Shown: positions 61,901 through 64,000 of the stretch, one piece after another
Position numbering within the stretch: the stretch's first letter is position 1
How the letters are laid out: every line of letters starts with the position of its first letter
Assembly: GCA_003254905.1 (NCBI GenBank)
Contig: QANU01048826.1
Coordinates: 2,746 to 66,745 of the forward strand
DNA length: 64,000 nt
Reading direction: 5' to 3'
Source: Nissolia schottii
Lineage: Eukaryota > Streptophyta > Magnoliopsida > Fabales > Fabaceae
The notes under the pieces: generated by a model
The model's input: the letters and a program-made list of their open reading frames with translations, nothing else
Databases searched by the model: none
What the model was told of the DNA's origin: nothing
Made by a program: the position numbers and the translations under genes

Positions 61901-63282
61901 AGATTTGTCCAATGGTCAGCAGTGAAATCACGTCTGAAGCCTCTGCTGCAGAGGTAGAGGGATATGGTGCTTCAAAACTGACAGTTGACTCTGCTGTGAA
62001 ATATCTGCAGCTTGCTAATAAGCTCTTCTCACAAGCTGAACTTTTTCATTTCTGTGCAAGCATTCTGGAACTTGTAATCCCAGTTTACAAAAGCAGGAGG
62101 GCTTATGGACAGCTGGCTAAATGTCACACATTACTAACCAATATCTATGAGTCAATAGTTGAACAGGAATCTAGTCCAATTCCATTCACTGATGCAACAT
62201 ACTACAGGGTTGGATTTTATGGTGATAGATTTGGAAAACTTGACAAAAAGGAGTATGTATATCGTGAGCCTCGGGATGTACGACTGGGTGATATAATGGA
62301 AAAACTTAGTCACATATACGAATCTAGAATGGATGGTAATCATATTCTGCATATTATACCTGATTCTAGACAAGTGAAGGCAGAGGAGTTGCAACCTGGT
62401 GTCTGCTACCTTCAGATTACTGCAGTTGATCCGGTCATGGAAGATGAAGATTTGGGAAGCAGAAGAGAGAGAATTTTCTCTCTTTCTACTGGAAGTGTCC
62501 GTGCTCGTGTTTTTGACCGATTTTTGTTTGATACTCCATTTACGAAAAATGGTAAGACTCAAGGTGGATTGGAAGATCAGTGGAAGAGGCGAACTGTACT
62601 TCAGACTGTGGGTTCATTTCCAGCTTTAGTAAATAGGCTATTGGTAATCAAATCCGAGTCCCTTGAGTTCTCTCCAGTAGAGAATGCAATTGGAATGATT
62701 GAAACACGAACAGCTGCATTAAGAAATGAGCTTGAAGAGCCTCGGAGTTCGGAGGGAGATCAACTTCCCCGGCTACAGAGTCTACAAAGAATCCTCCAAG
62801 GCAGTGTTGCAGTACAAGTACGTAGTAGTATTGATACCTGTTGTCTAATCATTTGCTCTGTGCAATTTCCCCCACTCTTGCCACTCTTTTAATTATAATT
62901 TAATTATTACAGGAAAATTCAGTCTGTTTGTCTGATAATCCTATTCGATCTGCAGTTTGGACGGTTGCTAATTGAAATTTGTTTTGGTTACCTTTGGTTT
63001 CTCATTTCTGATGGCACACTTGTGCAGGTGAACAGTGGAGTCTTGAGTGTCTGCACAGCCTTCTTGTCAGGGGAGCCTGCGACCAGGTTACGTTCACAGG
63101 AATTGCAGCAACTTATAGCTGCCCTTCTTGAGTTCATGGCTGTTTGTAAACGTGCCATCCGAGTACATTTCAGATTGATAGGTGAGGAAGATCAGGACTT
63201 CCACACACAACTAGTAAATGGATTCCAATCTCTTACAGCAGAGTTATCGCATTACATTCCTGCCATTCTCTCAGAGTTATAA
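6520..63282 (+). CDS. SPK1: SPIKE1 (SPK1), DOCK-family RopGEF, 30 exons
   Basis: The gene encodes the plant DOCK-family guanine-nucleotide exchange factor that activates ROP/Rac small GTPases; in Arabidopsis it acts upstream of the WAVE/SCAR-ARP2/3 actin pathway and shapes trichomes and pavement cells. I assembled 30 exons by joining GT-AG junctions in frame: 1838 codons plus TAA, near the family length of about 1830. Visible parts: a variable N-terminus (1-20), a conserved N-terminal block (21-350), a C2-like DHR-1 region at about 460-610, a long helical middle region (610-1390), and a DHR-2/DOCKER catalytic region at about 1395-1838 with blocks such as [28 protein letters not shown] and [18 protein letters not shown]. 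No exon has an internal stop or frameshift, so the gene looks functional. The start at 6520 is the first in-frame ATG and gives MLHLRQRR, unlike the Arabidopsis first exon. The 56.8-kb span is inflated by transposons in nine long introns. Domain borders are approximate; identity is very secure. Confidence 0.96.
6660..6822 (+). CDS. SPK1: SPK1 exon 2 (codons 21-75)
   Basis: It encodes [15 protein letters not shown] and [12 protein letters not shown] through [10 protein letters not shown], the first strongly conserved block of plant SPK1. Acceptor GTGCAG, donor GTATTT; the exon ends one base into a Glu codon. Confidence 0.93.
7124..7251 (+). CDS. SPK1: SPK1 exon 3 (codons 75-117)
   Basis: It begins [13 protein letters not shown] and holds an acidic, Ser/Thr-rich stretch ending HSDVPK. 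Acceptor CCTAG, donor GTTGTT (weaker than usual). Confidence 0.9.
7382..7485 (+). CDS. SPK1: SPK1 exon 4 (codons 118-152)
   Basis: It encodes [19 protein letters not shown] and FGQRIPETP, conserved in all SPK1 proteins. Donor GTATGA falls after CA of a His codon completed by exon 5. Confidence 0.92.
7596..7651 (+). CDS. SPK1: SPK1 exon 5 (codons 152-171)
   Basis: It encodes [19 protein letters not shown] in the joined frame. Acceptor CTCAG, donor GTGAGT. At 56 bases it is a short exon that an open-frame scan would miss. Confidence 0.9.
7799..7896 (+). CDS. SPK1: SPK1 exon 6 (codons 171-203)
   Basis: It encodes [19 protein letters not shown] followed by [14 protein letters not shown]. Acceptor TGTAG, donor GTAAGT. 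Confidence 0.93.
8011..8148 (+). CDS. SPK1: SPK1 exon 7 (codons 204-249)
   Basis: It encodes [19 protein letters not shown] and [14 protein letters not shown], ending YSRKDP. Acceptor TCTAG, donor GTATGT; whole-codon exon. Confidence 0.94.
8588..8899 (+). CDS. SPK1: SPK1 exon 8 (codons 250-353)
   Basis: It encodes [19 protein letters not shown], then a Ser/Pro-rich linker (SPSSPLAPS), then [19 protein letters not shown]. Acceptor GCACAG, donor GTGTGT. Confidence 0.95.
9437..9724 (+). CDS. SPK1: SPK1 exon 9 (codons 354-449)
   Basis: It begins [20 protein letters not shown] and continues into a low-conservation, Ser/Asn-rich linker that leads to DHR-1. Acceptor TCAAG, donor GTAAGT. Confidence 0.94.
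9725..10148. other. Intron 9, left part
   Basis: AT-rich intronic DNA without a recognisable gene. It contains a perfect 16-bp inverted repeat (arms 9955-9970 and 10008-10023, listed separately). Confidence 0.5.
9955..10023. repeat. Perfect 16-bp inverted repeat (hairpin)
   Basis: AGTATAAAAACTGATA at 9955-9970 is the exact reverse complement of TATCAGTTTTTATACT at 10008-10023, with a 37-base loop. A second, 8-base palindromic pair (ATACTATC/GATAGTAT) overlaps its left side. It is probably a remnant of a small foldback or MITE element. Confidence 0.75.
10149..10576. repeat. Solo LTR with 5-bp TSD (family A, copy 1)
   Basis: The unit starts TGTAAGAACTGGTATC, ends ATGTAACA, and is flanked by perfect GTGTA duplications (10144-10148 and 10577-10581). 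It shares the central phrase TTGGTCCTCCTAG and surrounding text with the 25890-26359 unit, so both belong to one LTR family. No internal retroelement sequence is attached, as expected after LTR-LTR recombination. Confidence 0.85.
10905..11330. repeat. Diverged interspersed repeat, related to 14870-15210
   Basis: The block starting at AGCGGTGCGGAGTGGGTGAC (about 10926) and its following 250 bases can be followed in diverged form from 14886 onward (AGCGGCACAGAGTGACC, then the CACA-AACACAT and TAGACTCTC-like words). No ends or coding capacity were found, so the superfamily is unknown. Confidence 0.5.
11339..11426 (+). mobile_element. 5'-truncated LINE 3' tail (about 90 bp)
   Basis: Only the extreme 3' end of an L1-type LINE is present: hairpin GAGGAT-CTTTT-ATCCTC (11352-11368), then TTCTTAATGAAATTCTTC and poly(A). 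Imperfect flanking repeats (TCAATTATTTTG at 11324 and TCAACTATTTTC at 11427) look like an old target-site duplication. Confidence 0.7.
11440..12805. other. Intron 9, right part
   Basis: No gene recognised. There is one 23-bp direct duplication (TGAGGCAATC words at 12341 and 12364). The stretch 11690-12330 has purine-rich and GC-richer patches resembling 15210-15500, but I could not classify it. Confidence 0.4.
12806..12973 (+). CDS. SPK1: SPK1 exon 10 (codons 450-505), start of DHR-1
   Basis: It encodes [19 protein letters not shown] and [19 protein letters not shown], the first strands of the C2-like DHR-1 domain that in DOCK proteins binds phosphoinositides. It has no in-frame ATG, so ORF scans miss it. 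Acceptor TATAG, donor GTAAAG. Confidence 0.94.
13063..13260 (+). CDS. SPK1: SPK1 exon 11 (codons 506-571), DHR-1
   Basis: It encodes [40 protein letters not shown] and [15 protein letters not shown], the core of DHR-1. Acceptor ACAG, donor GTAAGT. Confidence 0.95.
13374..13417 (+). CDS. SPK1: SPK1 exon 12 (codons 572-586), DHR-1
   Basis: A 44-base exon encoding [14 protein letters not shown]. It ends CA, completed to Gln across the 5.1-kb intron 12. Acceptor TCCAG, donor GTATGT. Confidence 0.92.
13920..14253 (-). repeat. Solo LTR with 5-bp TSD (family B)
   Basis: The ends TGTTAGG and CCTAACA are perfect inverted repeats, and both flanks are GGCAT (13915-13919 and 14254-14258), a perfect 5-bp duplication. 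A CTATTATAAATAGGAG box reads on the minus strand and suggests that orientation. It is unrelated in sequence to the family A solo LTRs. Confidence 0.85.
14425..14572 (-). mobile_element. Au-like tRNA-derived SINE
   Basis: Read on the minus strand: an A-box-like TTGGCGCAACAATAAGG, then GGTTGTTGCCC, then a B-box GGTTCAAATCC (complement at 14514-14524), followed by the Au-family body (GCGTACG and GAGCCTCGTGCACTG). This is the plan of the plant Au SINE. It lies in intron 12 and carries no coding potential. Boundaries are approximate. Confidence 0.8.
14870..15210. repeat. Diverged interspersed repeat (partner of 10905-11330)
   Basis: GATAGCGGCACAGAGTGACC and about 300 following bases parallel the copy in intron 9. 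It contains an (ATAC)n microsatellite of roughly eight units at 14990-15024. Superfamily unresolved. Confidence 0.5.
14990..15024. repeat. (ATAC)n microsatellite
   Basis: About eight uninterrupted ATAC/CATA units inside intron 12. Confidence 0.9.
15211..17159. other. Intron 12 middle, unclassified
   Basis: A purine-rich tract (15220-15380), a GC-richer patch (15715-15860) with no recognisable protein in any frame, and ordinary AT-rich DNA. Reading frames up to about 100 codons occur but resemble nothing I know. They are more likely transposon debris than genes. Confidence 0.4.
17160..17415 (+). mobile_element. RTE-clade LINE 3' fragment
   Basis: Across shifted frames the C-terminal signature of plant RTE LINEs is readable: [19 protein letters not shown], then a HVADP-like box, followed by a short (TTG)n tail at about 17397-17408, which is how RTE elements end. 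Only the last 80 or so codons remain. Confidence 0.72.
17850..18265 (+). mobile_element. L1-type LINE 3' end (zinc-binding RT tail)
   Basis: The reading frame at 17855-18085 encodes the end of a plant LINE ORF2 (LFGIFGEC, then [15 protein letters not shown]). The 3' UTR follows with [13 protein letters not shown] text and the family hairpin GAGGAT-CTCTT-GTCCTC (18193-18209). It is homologous to the LINE ends at 28355-28589 and 41790-42195. Confidence 0.78.
18505..18574 (+). CDS. SPK1: SPK1 exon 13 (codons 586-609)
   Basis: It encodes [20 protein letters not shown] then DAGR, the end of DHR-1. Acceptor ACAG, donor GTATGT. Confidence 0.93.
18575..19413. other. Intron 13, left part
   Basis: No gene. 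A short (CA)n run sits at about 18864-18881. The segment 19030-19165 has a run of CGACGC/GACATG words typical of diverged DNA transposons, but I could not define ends. Confidence 0.35.
19414..21971 (-). mobile_element. Non-autonomous Ty3/gypsy element (family G, copy 1)
   Basis: Direct LTRs lie at 19414-19737 and 21652-21971, with near-matching flanks CATTA/CATGA. On the minus strand a primer-binding site (TTGGCATCAGAGCTC, complement near 21636-21650) follows the 5' LTR, and a polypurine tract with CACCTTGAGGACA before it precedes the 3' LTR. The 1.9-kb interior has a gag-like fragment at about 20300-20460 and three 348-bp tandem units, but no protease, RT or integrase. It therefore needed enzymes from another element. 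Confidence 0.85.
20553..21510 (-). repeat. 348-bp tandem repeats, in frame
   Basis: The word CATGGCGRTGTGGG recurs at 20586, 20934 and 21282, exactly 348 bases apart; 348 is 116 codons. The minus strand encodes repeated, highly charged text ([45 protein letters not shown]). The third copy is partial. It lies in the interior of the gypsy element. Confidence 0.85.
22187..22348 (+). CDS. SPK1: SPK1 exon 14 (codons 610-663)
   Basis: It encodes [20 protein letters not shown], then [20 protein letters not shown] and [10 protein letters not shown], highly conserved after DHR-1. Acceptor TGTAG, donor GTATCA. Confidence 0.94.
22440..22776 (-). repeat. LTR with attached primer-binding site
   Basis: The unit 22516-22776 has inverted ends TGTTAAGTG/TACTTAACA. 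On the minus strand its end is followed at once by TGGTATCAGAG, the initiator-Met tRNA primer-binding site. Only about 75 bases of interior remain, so this is a 5' LTR remnant in intron 14. Confidence 0.72.
23087..23194 (+). CDS. SPK1: SPK1 exon 15 (codons 664-699)
   Basis: It encodes [19 protein letters not shown] and [12 protein letters not shown]. Acceptor TGCAG, donor GTTTGC. Confidence 0.95.
23385..23422 (+). CDS. SPK1: SPK1 exon 16 (codons 700-712)
   Basis: A 38-base exon encoding [12 protein letters not shown] plus two bases of Arg. Acceptor TTCAG, donor GTATGC. The Arg codon is completed 7.2 kb downstream. Confidence 0.92.
23481..23700. mobile_element. Stowaway-like MITE (220 bp)
   Basis: The ends CTCGCTCCGTTC and GGAATGGAGGTAG resemble the CTCCCTCCGT Stowaway terminus and are flanked by TA dinucleotides (23479-23480, 23701-23702). 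A subterminal inverted pair TTGTCCACTT/AAGTGGACAA folds the element into a hairpin. It is non-coding. Confidence 0.75.
23703..25166. other. Intron 16, left part
   Basis: No gene recognised. The ORFs here (longest 182 codons at 23993-24541) have repetitive, low-complexity character. The GATTCACGATACGGTTCGATT-like text at 24690-24730 suggests an old DNA transposon, without definable ends. Confidence 0.35.
25890..26359. repeat. Solo LTR with 5-bp TSD (family A, copy 2)
   Basis: It starts TGTAAGAACTGGTATC and ends TTTGTAACA, flanked by perfect CATTC repeats (25885-25889, 26360-26364). It interrupts the RT of the copia element and so inserted later. It shares GGGAATTAAAGGATCCCTTG-like central text with the 10149-10576 solo LTR. 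Confidence 0.88.
28355..28589 (+). mobile_element. 5'-truncated LINE insertion with 18-bp TSD
   Basis: The last 235 bases of an L1-type LINE, ending in hairpin GAGCAT-CTCTT-ATCCTC (28526-28542) and A(11), sit between perfect duplications ATAATGGCAAGTGTATGA (28337-28354 and 28590-28607). It landed in the zinc-knuckle codons of the copia gag on the opposite strand. Confidence 0.93.
29949..30072 (-). repeat. Short 5' LTR of the copia element
   Basis: 124 bases with perfect 6-base inverted ends TGTTAG/CTAACA. The minus strand carries TATAAATAGAGAGAC and is followed by a TGATACACACAGC segment in the primer-site position. It lies immediately upstream (minus sense) of the copia gag leader. Confidence 0.6.
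30290..30380 (+). mobile_element. LINE 3' tail fragment
   Basis: About 90 bases with the family ending: GAGGTTCTCTAGTCCTC (30304-30320, stem partly decayed), CTTAATAAAATTCTTC and an A-rich run. It is a fourth copy of the LINE tail family. Confidence 0.6.
30601..30745 (+). CDS. SPK1: SPK1 exon 17 (codons 712-760)
   Basis: It encodes [38 protein letters not shown] and [11 protein letters not shown]. Acceptor TGTAG, donor GTACTG. Confidence 0.95.
31125..31251 (+). CDS. SPK1: SPK1 exon 18 (codons 761-803)
   Basis: It encodes [20 protein letters not shown] then [20 protein letters not shown]. Acceptor TGCAG, donor GTACAT. Confidence 0.95.
31252..31899. other. Intron 18, left part
   Basis: AT-rich, no gene. 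A 19-bp direct duplication (GAGAAATTATTAGTCTGGT) lies at about 31830-31867. The segment 31490-31700 is CT-rich and may be copia debris. Confidence 0.35.
31900..33062 (+). mobile_element. Ty1/copia 3' end: RT end, RNase H, 3' LTR
   Basis: From about 32090 the + strand reads as decayed copia RT end (TRPDISF-like), then RNase H ([20 protein letters not shown] at about 32405-32465, then [19 protein letters not shown]), a stop, a CTTGAGGGGAA polypurine tract (32837-32847) and an LTR from 32849 (TGTTGATTCC) to about 33062 (TATTACA). An interstitial telomere-like array (32291-32317) sits within the coding remnant. There is no 5' half. Confidence 0.8.
32291..32317 (+). repeat. Interstitial telomere-type repeat (TTTAGGG)
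   Basis: Just under four tandem copies of the plant telomere unit TTTAGGG. The unit does not belong to copia coding sequence. Confidence 0.9.
33294..33487 (+). CDS. SPK1: SPK1 exon 19 (codons 803-867)
   Basis: It encodes [40 protein letters not shown] and [20 protein letters not shown]. Acceptor AAAAG, donor GTATGT. Confidence 0.95.
34096..34226 (+). CDS. SPK1: SPK1 exon 20 (codons 868-911)
   Basis: It encodes [20 protein letters not shown], then [17 protein letters not shown]. Acceptor TGCAG, donor GTATTT. Confidence 0.95.
34517..34592 (+). CDS. SPK1: SPK1 exon 21 (codons 911-936)
   Basis: It encodes [20 protein letters not shown] then LSLRAK. Acceptor ATAG, donor GTGAGT. Confidence 0.94.
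34728..34838 (+). CDS. SPK1: SPK1 exon 22 (codons 937-973)
   Basis: It encodes [20 protein letters not shown] then [15 protein letters not shown]. Acceptor TGTAG, donor GTGTAT. The longest intron (8.75 kb) follows. Confidence 0.95.
37346..38591. mobile_element. hAT-like element inside the LINE (1246 bp)
   Basis: The ends TAGGGATGTCA and TGACATCCCGA form 11-bp inverted repeats with one mismatch, flanked by GTCTAGAC (37338-37345) and ATCTAGAC (38592-38599), 7 of 8 identical. Removing it rejoins the LINE ORF2. There is no transposase. It contains a nested copy of another repeat (about 37480-37850) and GAGA-rich tandem words (38010-38320). Confidence 0.82.
37480..37850 (+). repeat. LTR-like repeat fragment (family C, copy 1)
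   Basis: Long stretches parallel 40695-41170, for example ACGTGAGCCGTACTCGTA and GTTTTGAAAATATACTTAG. It ends GGGGTGTTACA, the reverse complement of the start of the other copy (TGTAACACCCT), suggesting an element with TGTAACACCC inverted termini. It is nested inside the hAT element. Confidence 0.6.
40680..41790 (+). repeat. LTR-like repeat (family C, copy 2)
   Basis: It begins TGTAACACCCTAGG and interrupts the LINE zinc-tail coding region. It contains a long (TA)n tract at 40946-40982 and one undetermined base at 41096. It is homologous to 37480-37850 over its first half. The right boundary is set only by where LINE sequence resumes. Confidence 0.55.
42200..42961. other. Intron 22, between LINE and MITE
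   Basis: No gene or recognisable element; GC-richer at 42200-42430 and AT-rich afterwards. Confidence 0.35.
42965..43149. mobile_element. Tourist-like (PIF/Harbinger) MITE, 185 bp
   Basis: The termini AGGCCGGTTTCATTTG and (reverse complement of the right end) GGGTCTGTTTGGTTTG are similar inverted repeats that extend through TGTGTTTTCC. The flanking trinucleotide TAA on both sides (42962-42964, 43150-43152) fits PIF/Harbinger target duplications. Confidence 0.7.
43589..43771 (+). CDS. SPK1: SPK1 exon 23 (codons 974-1034)
   Basis: It encodes [38 protein letters not shown] and [15 protein letters not shown]. Acceptor TTCAG, donor GTTACA. Confidence 0.96.
44050..47481 (+). mobile_element. Gypsy-type LTR element without gag-pol (family D)
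   Basis: LTRs lie at 44050-44334 and about 47185-47481, sharing GCTGGATTAGACCTGCATTT and GACTAGGTTCCTATCA. A TGTTGTTAGAGCTC primer-binding site follows the first, and CACCTTGAGGACAGGG plus a G-rich polypurine tract precede the second. Flanks are AAACC/AAACT. The 2.8-kb interior shows no protein domain I recognise, so the element is non-autonomous. The start of the second LTR is lost in a G homopolymer and an N at 47210. Confidence 0.75.
47568..47711 (+). CDS. SPK1: SPK1 exon 24 (codons 1035-1082)
   Basis: It encodes [17 protein letters not shown] then [20 protein letters not shown]. Acceptor TACAG, donor GTGAGC. No in-frame ATG starts it, so ORF scans miss it. Confidence 0.94.
47908..48081 (+). 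CDS. SPK1: SPK1 exon 25 (codons 1083-1140)
   Basis: It encodes [39 protein letters not shown] and [13 protein letters not shown]. Acceptor GGCAG, donor GTACTA. Confidence 0.95.
48122..48344 (+). repeat. Copia LTR (48122-48331) and primer-binding site
   Basis: The 210-base LTR runs from TGTTAAGAAT to TTTTGTAACA, with a GCGTATAAATAGGC TATA box near 48236. TGGTATTAGAGCC (48332-48344) follows directly and matches the initiator-Met tRNA primer site. The element continues right on the + strand. Confidence 0.8.
48345..49499 (+). mobile_element. Leader/gag-leader remnant of the + copia element
   Basis: A CT- and CA-rich stretch follows the primer site. Overlapping Ser/Pro/His-rich reading frames have no domain I recognise. 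It contains a G(12) homopolymer at about 48857-48869. It meets an oppositely oriented copia gag at about 49500. Confidence 0.5.
49500..50930 (-). mobile_element. Ty1/copia 5' end: LTR, PBS, gag
   Basis: On the minus strand an LTR (50930-50660) is followed by TGGTATCAGAGC (complement at 50648-50659), then gag: [20 protein letters not shown] and [11 protein letters not shown], a middle with [16 protein letters not shown], and a CCHC zinc knuckle ([14 protein letters not shown] at about 49675-49720). There is no protease, integrase or RT after it, and internal stops are present. Confidence 0.82.
51338..51685 (+). CDS. SPK1: SPK1 exon 26 (codons 1141-1256)
   Basis: It encodes [40 protein letters not shown] and [20 protein letters not shown]. 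Acceptor TTCAG, donor GTATGT. Confidence 0.96.
51773..52105 (+). CDS. SPK1: SPK1 exon 27 (codons 1257-1367)
   Basis: It encodes [40 protein letters not shown] and [20 protein letters not shown]. Acceptor TGCAG, donor GTATGT. Confidence 0.96.
52230..53130 (-). mobile_element. Ty1/copia RT fragment
   Basis: On the minus strand: [38 protein letters not shown], then [20 protein letters not shown] (about 52725-52790) and PGFIAQ, followed by badly decayed RT. Numerous stops; no LTR or integrase nearby. It fills most of intron 27. Confidence 0.82.
53592..53777 (+). CDS. SPK1: SPK1 exon 28 (codons 1368-1429), enters DHR-2
   Basis: It encodes [39 protein letters not shown] and [14 protein letters not shown], helical text at the start of DHR-2. 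The first residues APTMS differ from the GSVMA-like form in Arabidopsis. Acceptor TCCAG, donor GTAAAG. Confidence 0.95.
53778..55253. other. Intron 28, left part
   Basis: No gene recognised. A block near 54561-54615 (ATATGTCTGCATTTATGA ... TCAACATACAAGA) is repeated in diverged form near 55453-55493. The reading frame 54587-54835 is purine-rich leader-like sequence, probably the interior of the copia element whose LTR is at 55254. Confidence 0.4.
55254..55379 (-). repeat. Short copia-type LTR with primer site
   Basis: 126 bases with ends TGTTGAGAG and CTAACA. On the minus strand the LTR is followed by GTATTAGAGCCATGG (complement at 55239-55253), a slightly eroded primer-binding site. CTATAAATCAG on the minus strand is the likely TATA box. 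Confidence 0.65.
55380..57762. other. Intron 28, middle part
   Basis: No gene. Degenerate roughly 35-bp units (AAGTGAGGGCAAAA-like) run at 56230-56340. A region around 57290-57430 has LTR-like features (TCTATAAGAG, then AAGAACCCTCCC) without definable ends. Confidence 0.35.
57763..59500 (+). mobile_element. Non-autonomous gypsy element (family G, copy 2)
   Basis: LTRs at 57763-58041 and 59214-59500 are the same family as the intron-13 element, in the opposite orientation (shared GTTATTAGTGAG, AATAAGGATTAG). ATTGGTACTAGAGCTC follows the first LTR as primer site, and GGAGAGGAATGGAGGGAG precedes the second as polypurine tract. The interior has gypsy gag remnants around 58610-59080 (YGWLVWI-like; WYRWLEDQ), full of stops, and no pol. 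The antisense frame 58049-58795 (248 codons) is a shadow of this element. Confidence 0.82.
59501..59607 (-). repeat. Inverted remnant of a family G LTR
   Basis: TGTAATCAAGGAAAA followed by CCTCACTAATAACCTAATAA and CCCATGACA is the reverse orientation of the adjacent LTR with its middle deleted. It abuts the end of the 59214-59500 LTR, giving a head-to-head LTR junction. Confidence 0.7.
59745..60037 (+). mobile_element. TRIM element (293 bp)
   Basis: Two LTRs of about 70 bases (59745-59812 and 59967-60037) both run TGTTAARATATA ... TTCATGACA. The first is followed by TGGTATTAAAGC (59813-59824, primer site) and the second is preceded by TGCTTGAGGGGCT (polypurine tract). It has no coding sequence. 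Flanks ACATT/AGGTT match poorly. Confidence 0.8.
60320..60401. repeat. Perfect 41-bp tandem duplication
   Basis: The unit starting AGCATCTGAAAAATGAATAA occurs at 60320 and again at 60361 with no mismatch. Confidence 0.92.
60402..61842. other. Intron 28, right part
   Basis: AT-rich DNA with no gene. At 61518-61534 GAAGAT-TTGTT-ATCCTC resembles the LINE-tail hairpin and may be a sixth, very decayed copy. Words around 61200-61440 (TAAATAGG, AAACTAT) recur loosely, suggesting an unclassified repeat. Confidence 0.35.
61843..62817 (+). CDS. SPK1: SPK1 exon 29 (codons 1430-1754), DHR-2 core
   Basis: The largest exon (975 bases) holds most of the DHR-2/DOCKER catalytic region: [84 protein letters not shown]-like [18 protein letters not shown], and [20 protein letters not shown]. 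This domain binds ROP and expels its nucleotide. Acceptor TGCAG, donor GTACGT. Confidence 0.97.
63028..63282 (+). CDS. SPK1: SPK1 exon 30 (codons 1755-1838 and stop)
   Basis: It encodes [40 protein letters not shown] and the conserved C-terminus [13 protein letters not shown], then TAA at 63280. It completes DHR-2. Acceptor TGCAG. Confidence 0.97.
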   Translation: MNSGVLSVCTAFLSGEPATRLRSQELQQLIAALLEFMAVCKRAIRVHFRLIGEEDQDFHTQLVNGFQSLTAELSHYIPAILSEL

Positions 63283-63560
63283 CACTGGGACAACTTTGGA
63301 TATGATACTGCTTCCATTTGTTCATATGCTTACCCTTTTTAGCATCCGAAGTTGCGATGACGTGTGATTGCATATGCATCACGATTCGTATATTTAGAAT
63401 CATGCGAACCTGGCGGTTCAAGGAAAACATTAACCATTCTGTTTGTGTATCATCTTGTATCTAGCTTTCGTACTTTCTCCCCGTTTTTTGTTTGTGGTTC
63501 GGGGAATAGTGTAATATTTTTGTATAATATTCTAATTGTTTCAATTTGTTTGCTATACAG
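63283..63560 (+). other. SPK1: SPK1 3' UTR (approximate)
   Basis: T-rich and TA-rich text with TTGTATAATATTC-like far-upstream elements at about 63520-63535 suggests poly(A) addition within the next few tens of bases. No canonical AATAAA is obvious, so the end is a guess. Confidence 0.4.
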
Positions 63561-63599
63561 TGTGTTTTGTTCCTATCTTAGAGCACTTTCACAGTATAA

Positions 63600-64000
63600 A
63601 TGACATTATATAAAATGCTTGGAAGAGGTTTTAGTAAACAGTTATGCTACATGTACACCCCAAACACATACACCATACATACACTTGCATTAATATACAG
63701 TGGGTTCCTTAAATAATTGTCTGCTAATCTCTCTCTCCCACTCTCGCTCACCTGCGCGTTGCGTATCCCACACACGCGTATCCTTCAAACTCTCTCTCTT
63801 GTCTCGGAAATAAGGATTGAATGTAGAAAACTCTCGTTTCTCTCTTTGATCTCTCTTCACTCTCATCAACTCTCTTCGATTTCTCTTCACTGCACAAATA
63901 TGTAGCCAACGCAATCACAAATACATGCATGGGTTTAGATGAATCATGAACTGGCAACTTGAGAACCAATCTCTTTTTGTTCACTGCATTCACATTAGTC
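63600..64000. other. Downstream intergenic DNA
   Basis: CT-rich tracts (63720-63900) and ordinary AT-rich sequence. The overlapping short reading frames on both strands are low-complexity and not convincing genes. Confidence 0.4.

Overview
This window is nuclear DNA of a flowering plant, most likely a papilionoid legume; that assignment is an inference from the form of the protein N-terminus and the repeat families, and no species can be named. The DNA is AT-rich, with GT-AG introns, many plant-type retrotransposons, and two N positions (41096 and 47210) that mark an assembled draft.

One real gene fills almost the whole window: a complete SPIKE1 (SPK1) gene on the + strand. It encodes the plant DOCK-family guanine-nucleotide exchange factor for ROP/Rac GTPases. 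I could place 30 coding exons between 6520 and 63282. They join in frame with GT-AG junctions into 1838 codons plus a TAA stop, close to the usual length of plant SPK1 (about 1830 residues). The coding sequence is only 5517 bases of a 56.8-kb gene. Nine introns longer than 2 kb (9, 12, 13, 16, 18, 22, 23, 25, 28) hold about 44.9 kb, and nearly all of that growth is transposable elements.

Layout. 1-5900: upstream repeats (copia LTR fragment, gypsy 3' end with its LTR, and a LINE broken by an Ac-like hAT element). 5900-6519: promoter and 5' leader with two small uORFs. 6520-9724: compact exons 1-9. Intron 9: a solo LTR, a LINE tail and a diverged repeat. Exons 10-12 at 12806-13417. Intron 12: a solo LTR, an Au-like SINE, an RTE LINE tail and an L1-type LINE tail. 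Intron 13: a non-autonomous gypsy element with 348-bp internal repeats. Intron 16: a minus-strand copia element carrying a nested solo LTR and a nested LINE tail. Intron 18: a copia 3' end with an interstitial telomeric repeat. Intron 22: a long LINE split by a hAT element and an LTR-like repeat, plus a Tourist-like MITE. Intron 23: a gypsy-type element without recognisable pol. Intron 25: two oppositely oriented copia remnants. Intron 27: a copia RT fragment. Intron 28: a copia LTR, a second copy of the intron-13 gypsy family, and a TRIM. Exons 29-30 encode most of the DHR-2 catalytic region.

No CRISPR array, rRNA or tRNA gene, operon or second host gene is visible. The transposon open reading frames are degenerate fragments. 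I found no clearly new biological system. The most informative structures are the transposon history recorded in the introns (several precise target-site duplications), a 3'-terminal hairpin shared by the LINE tails, a 22-bp periodic array in a gypsy LTR, and in-frame 348-bp repeats in a non-autonomous gypsy element.
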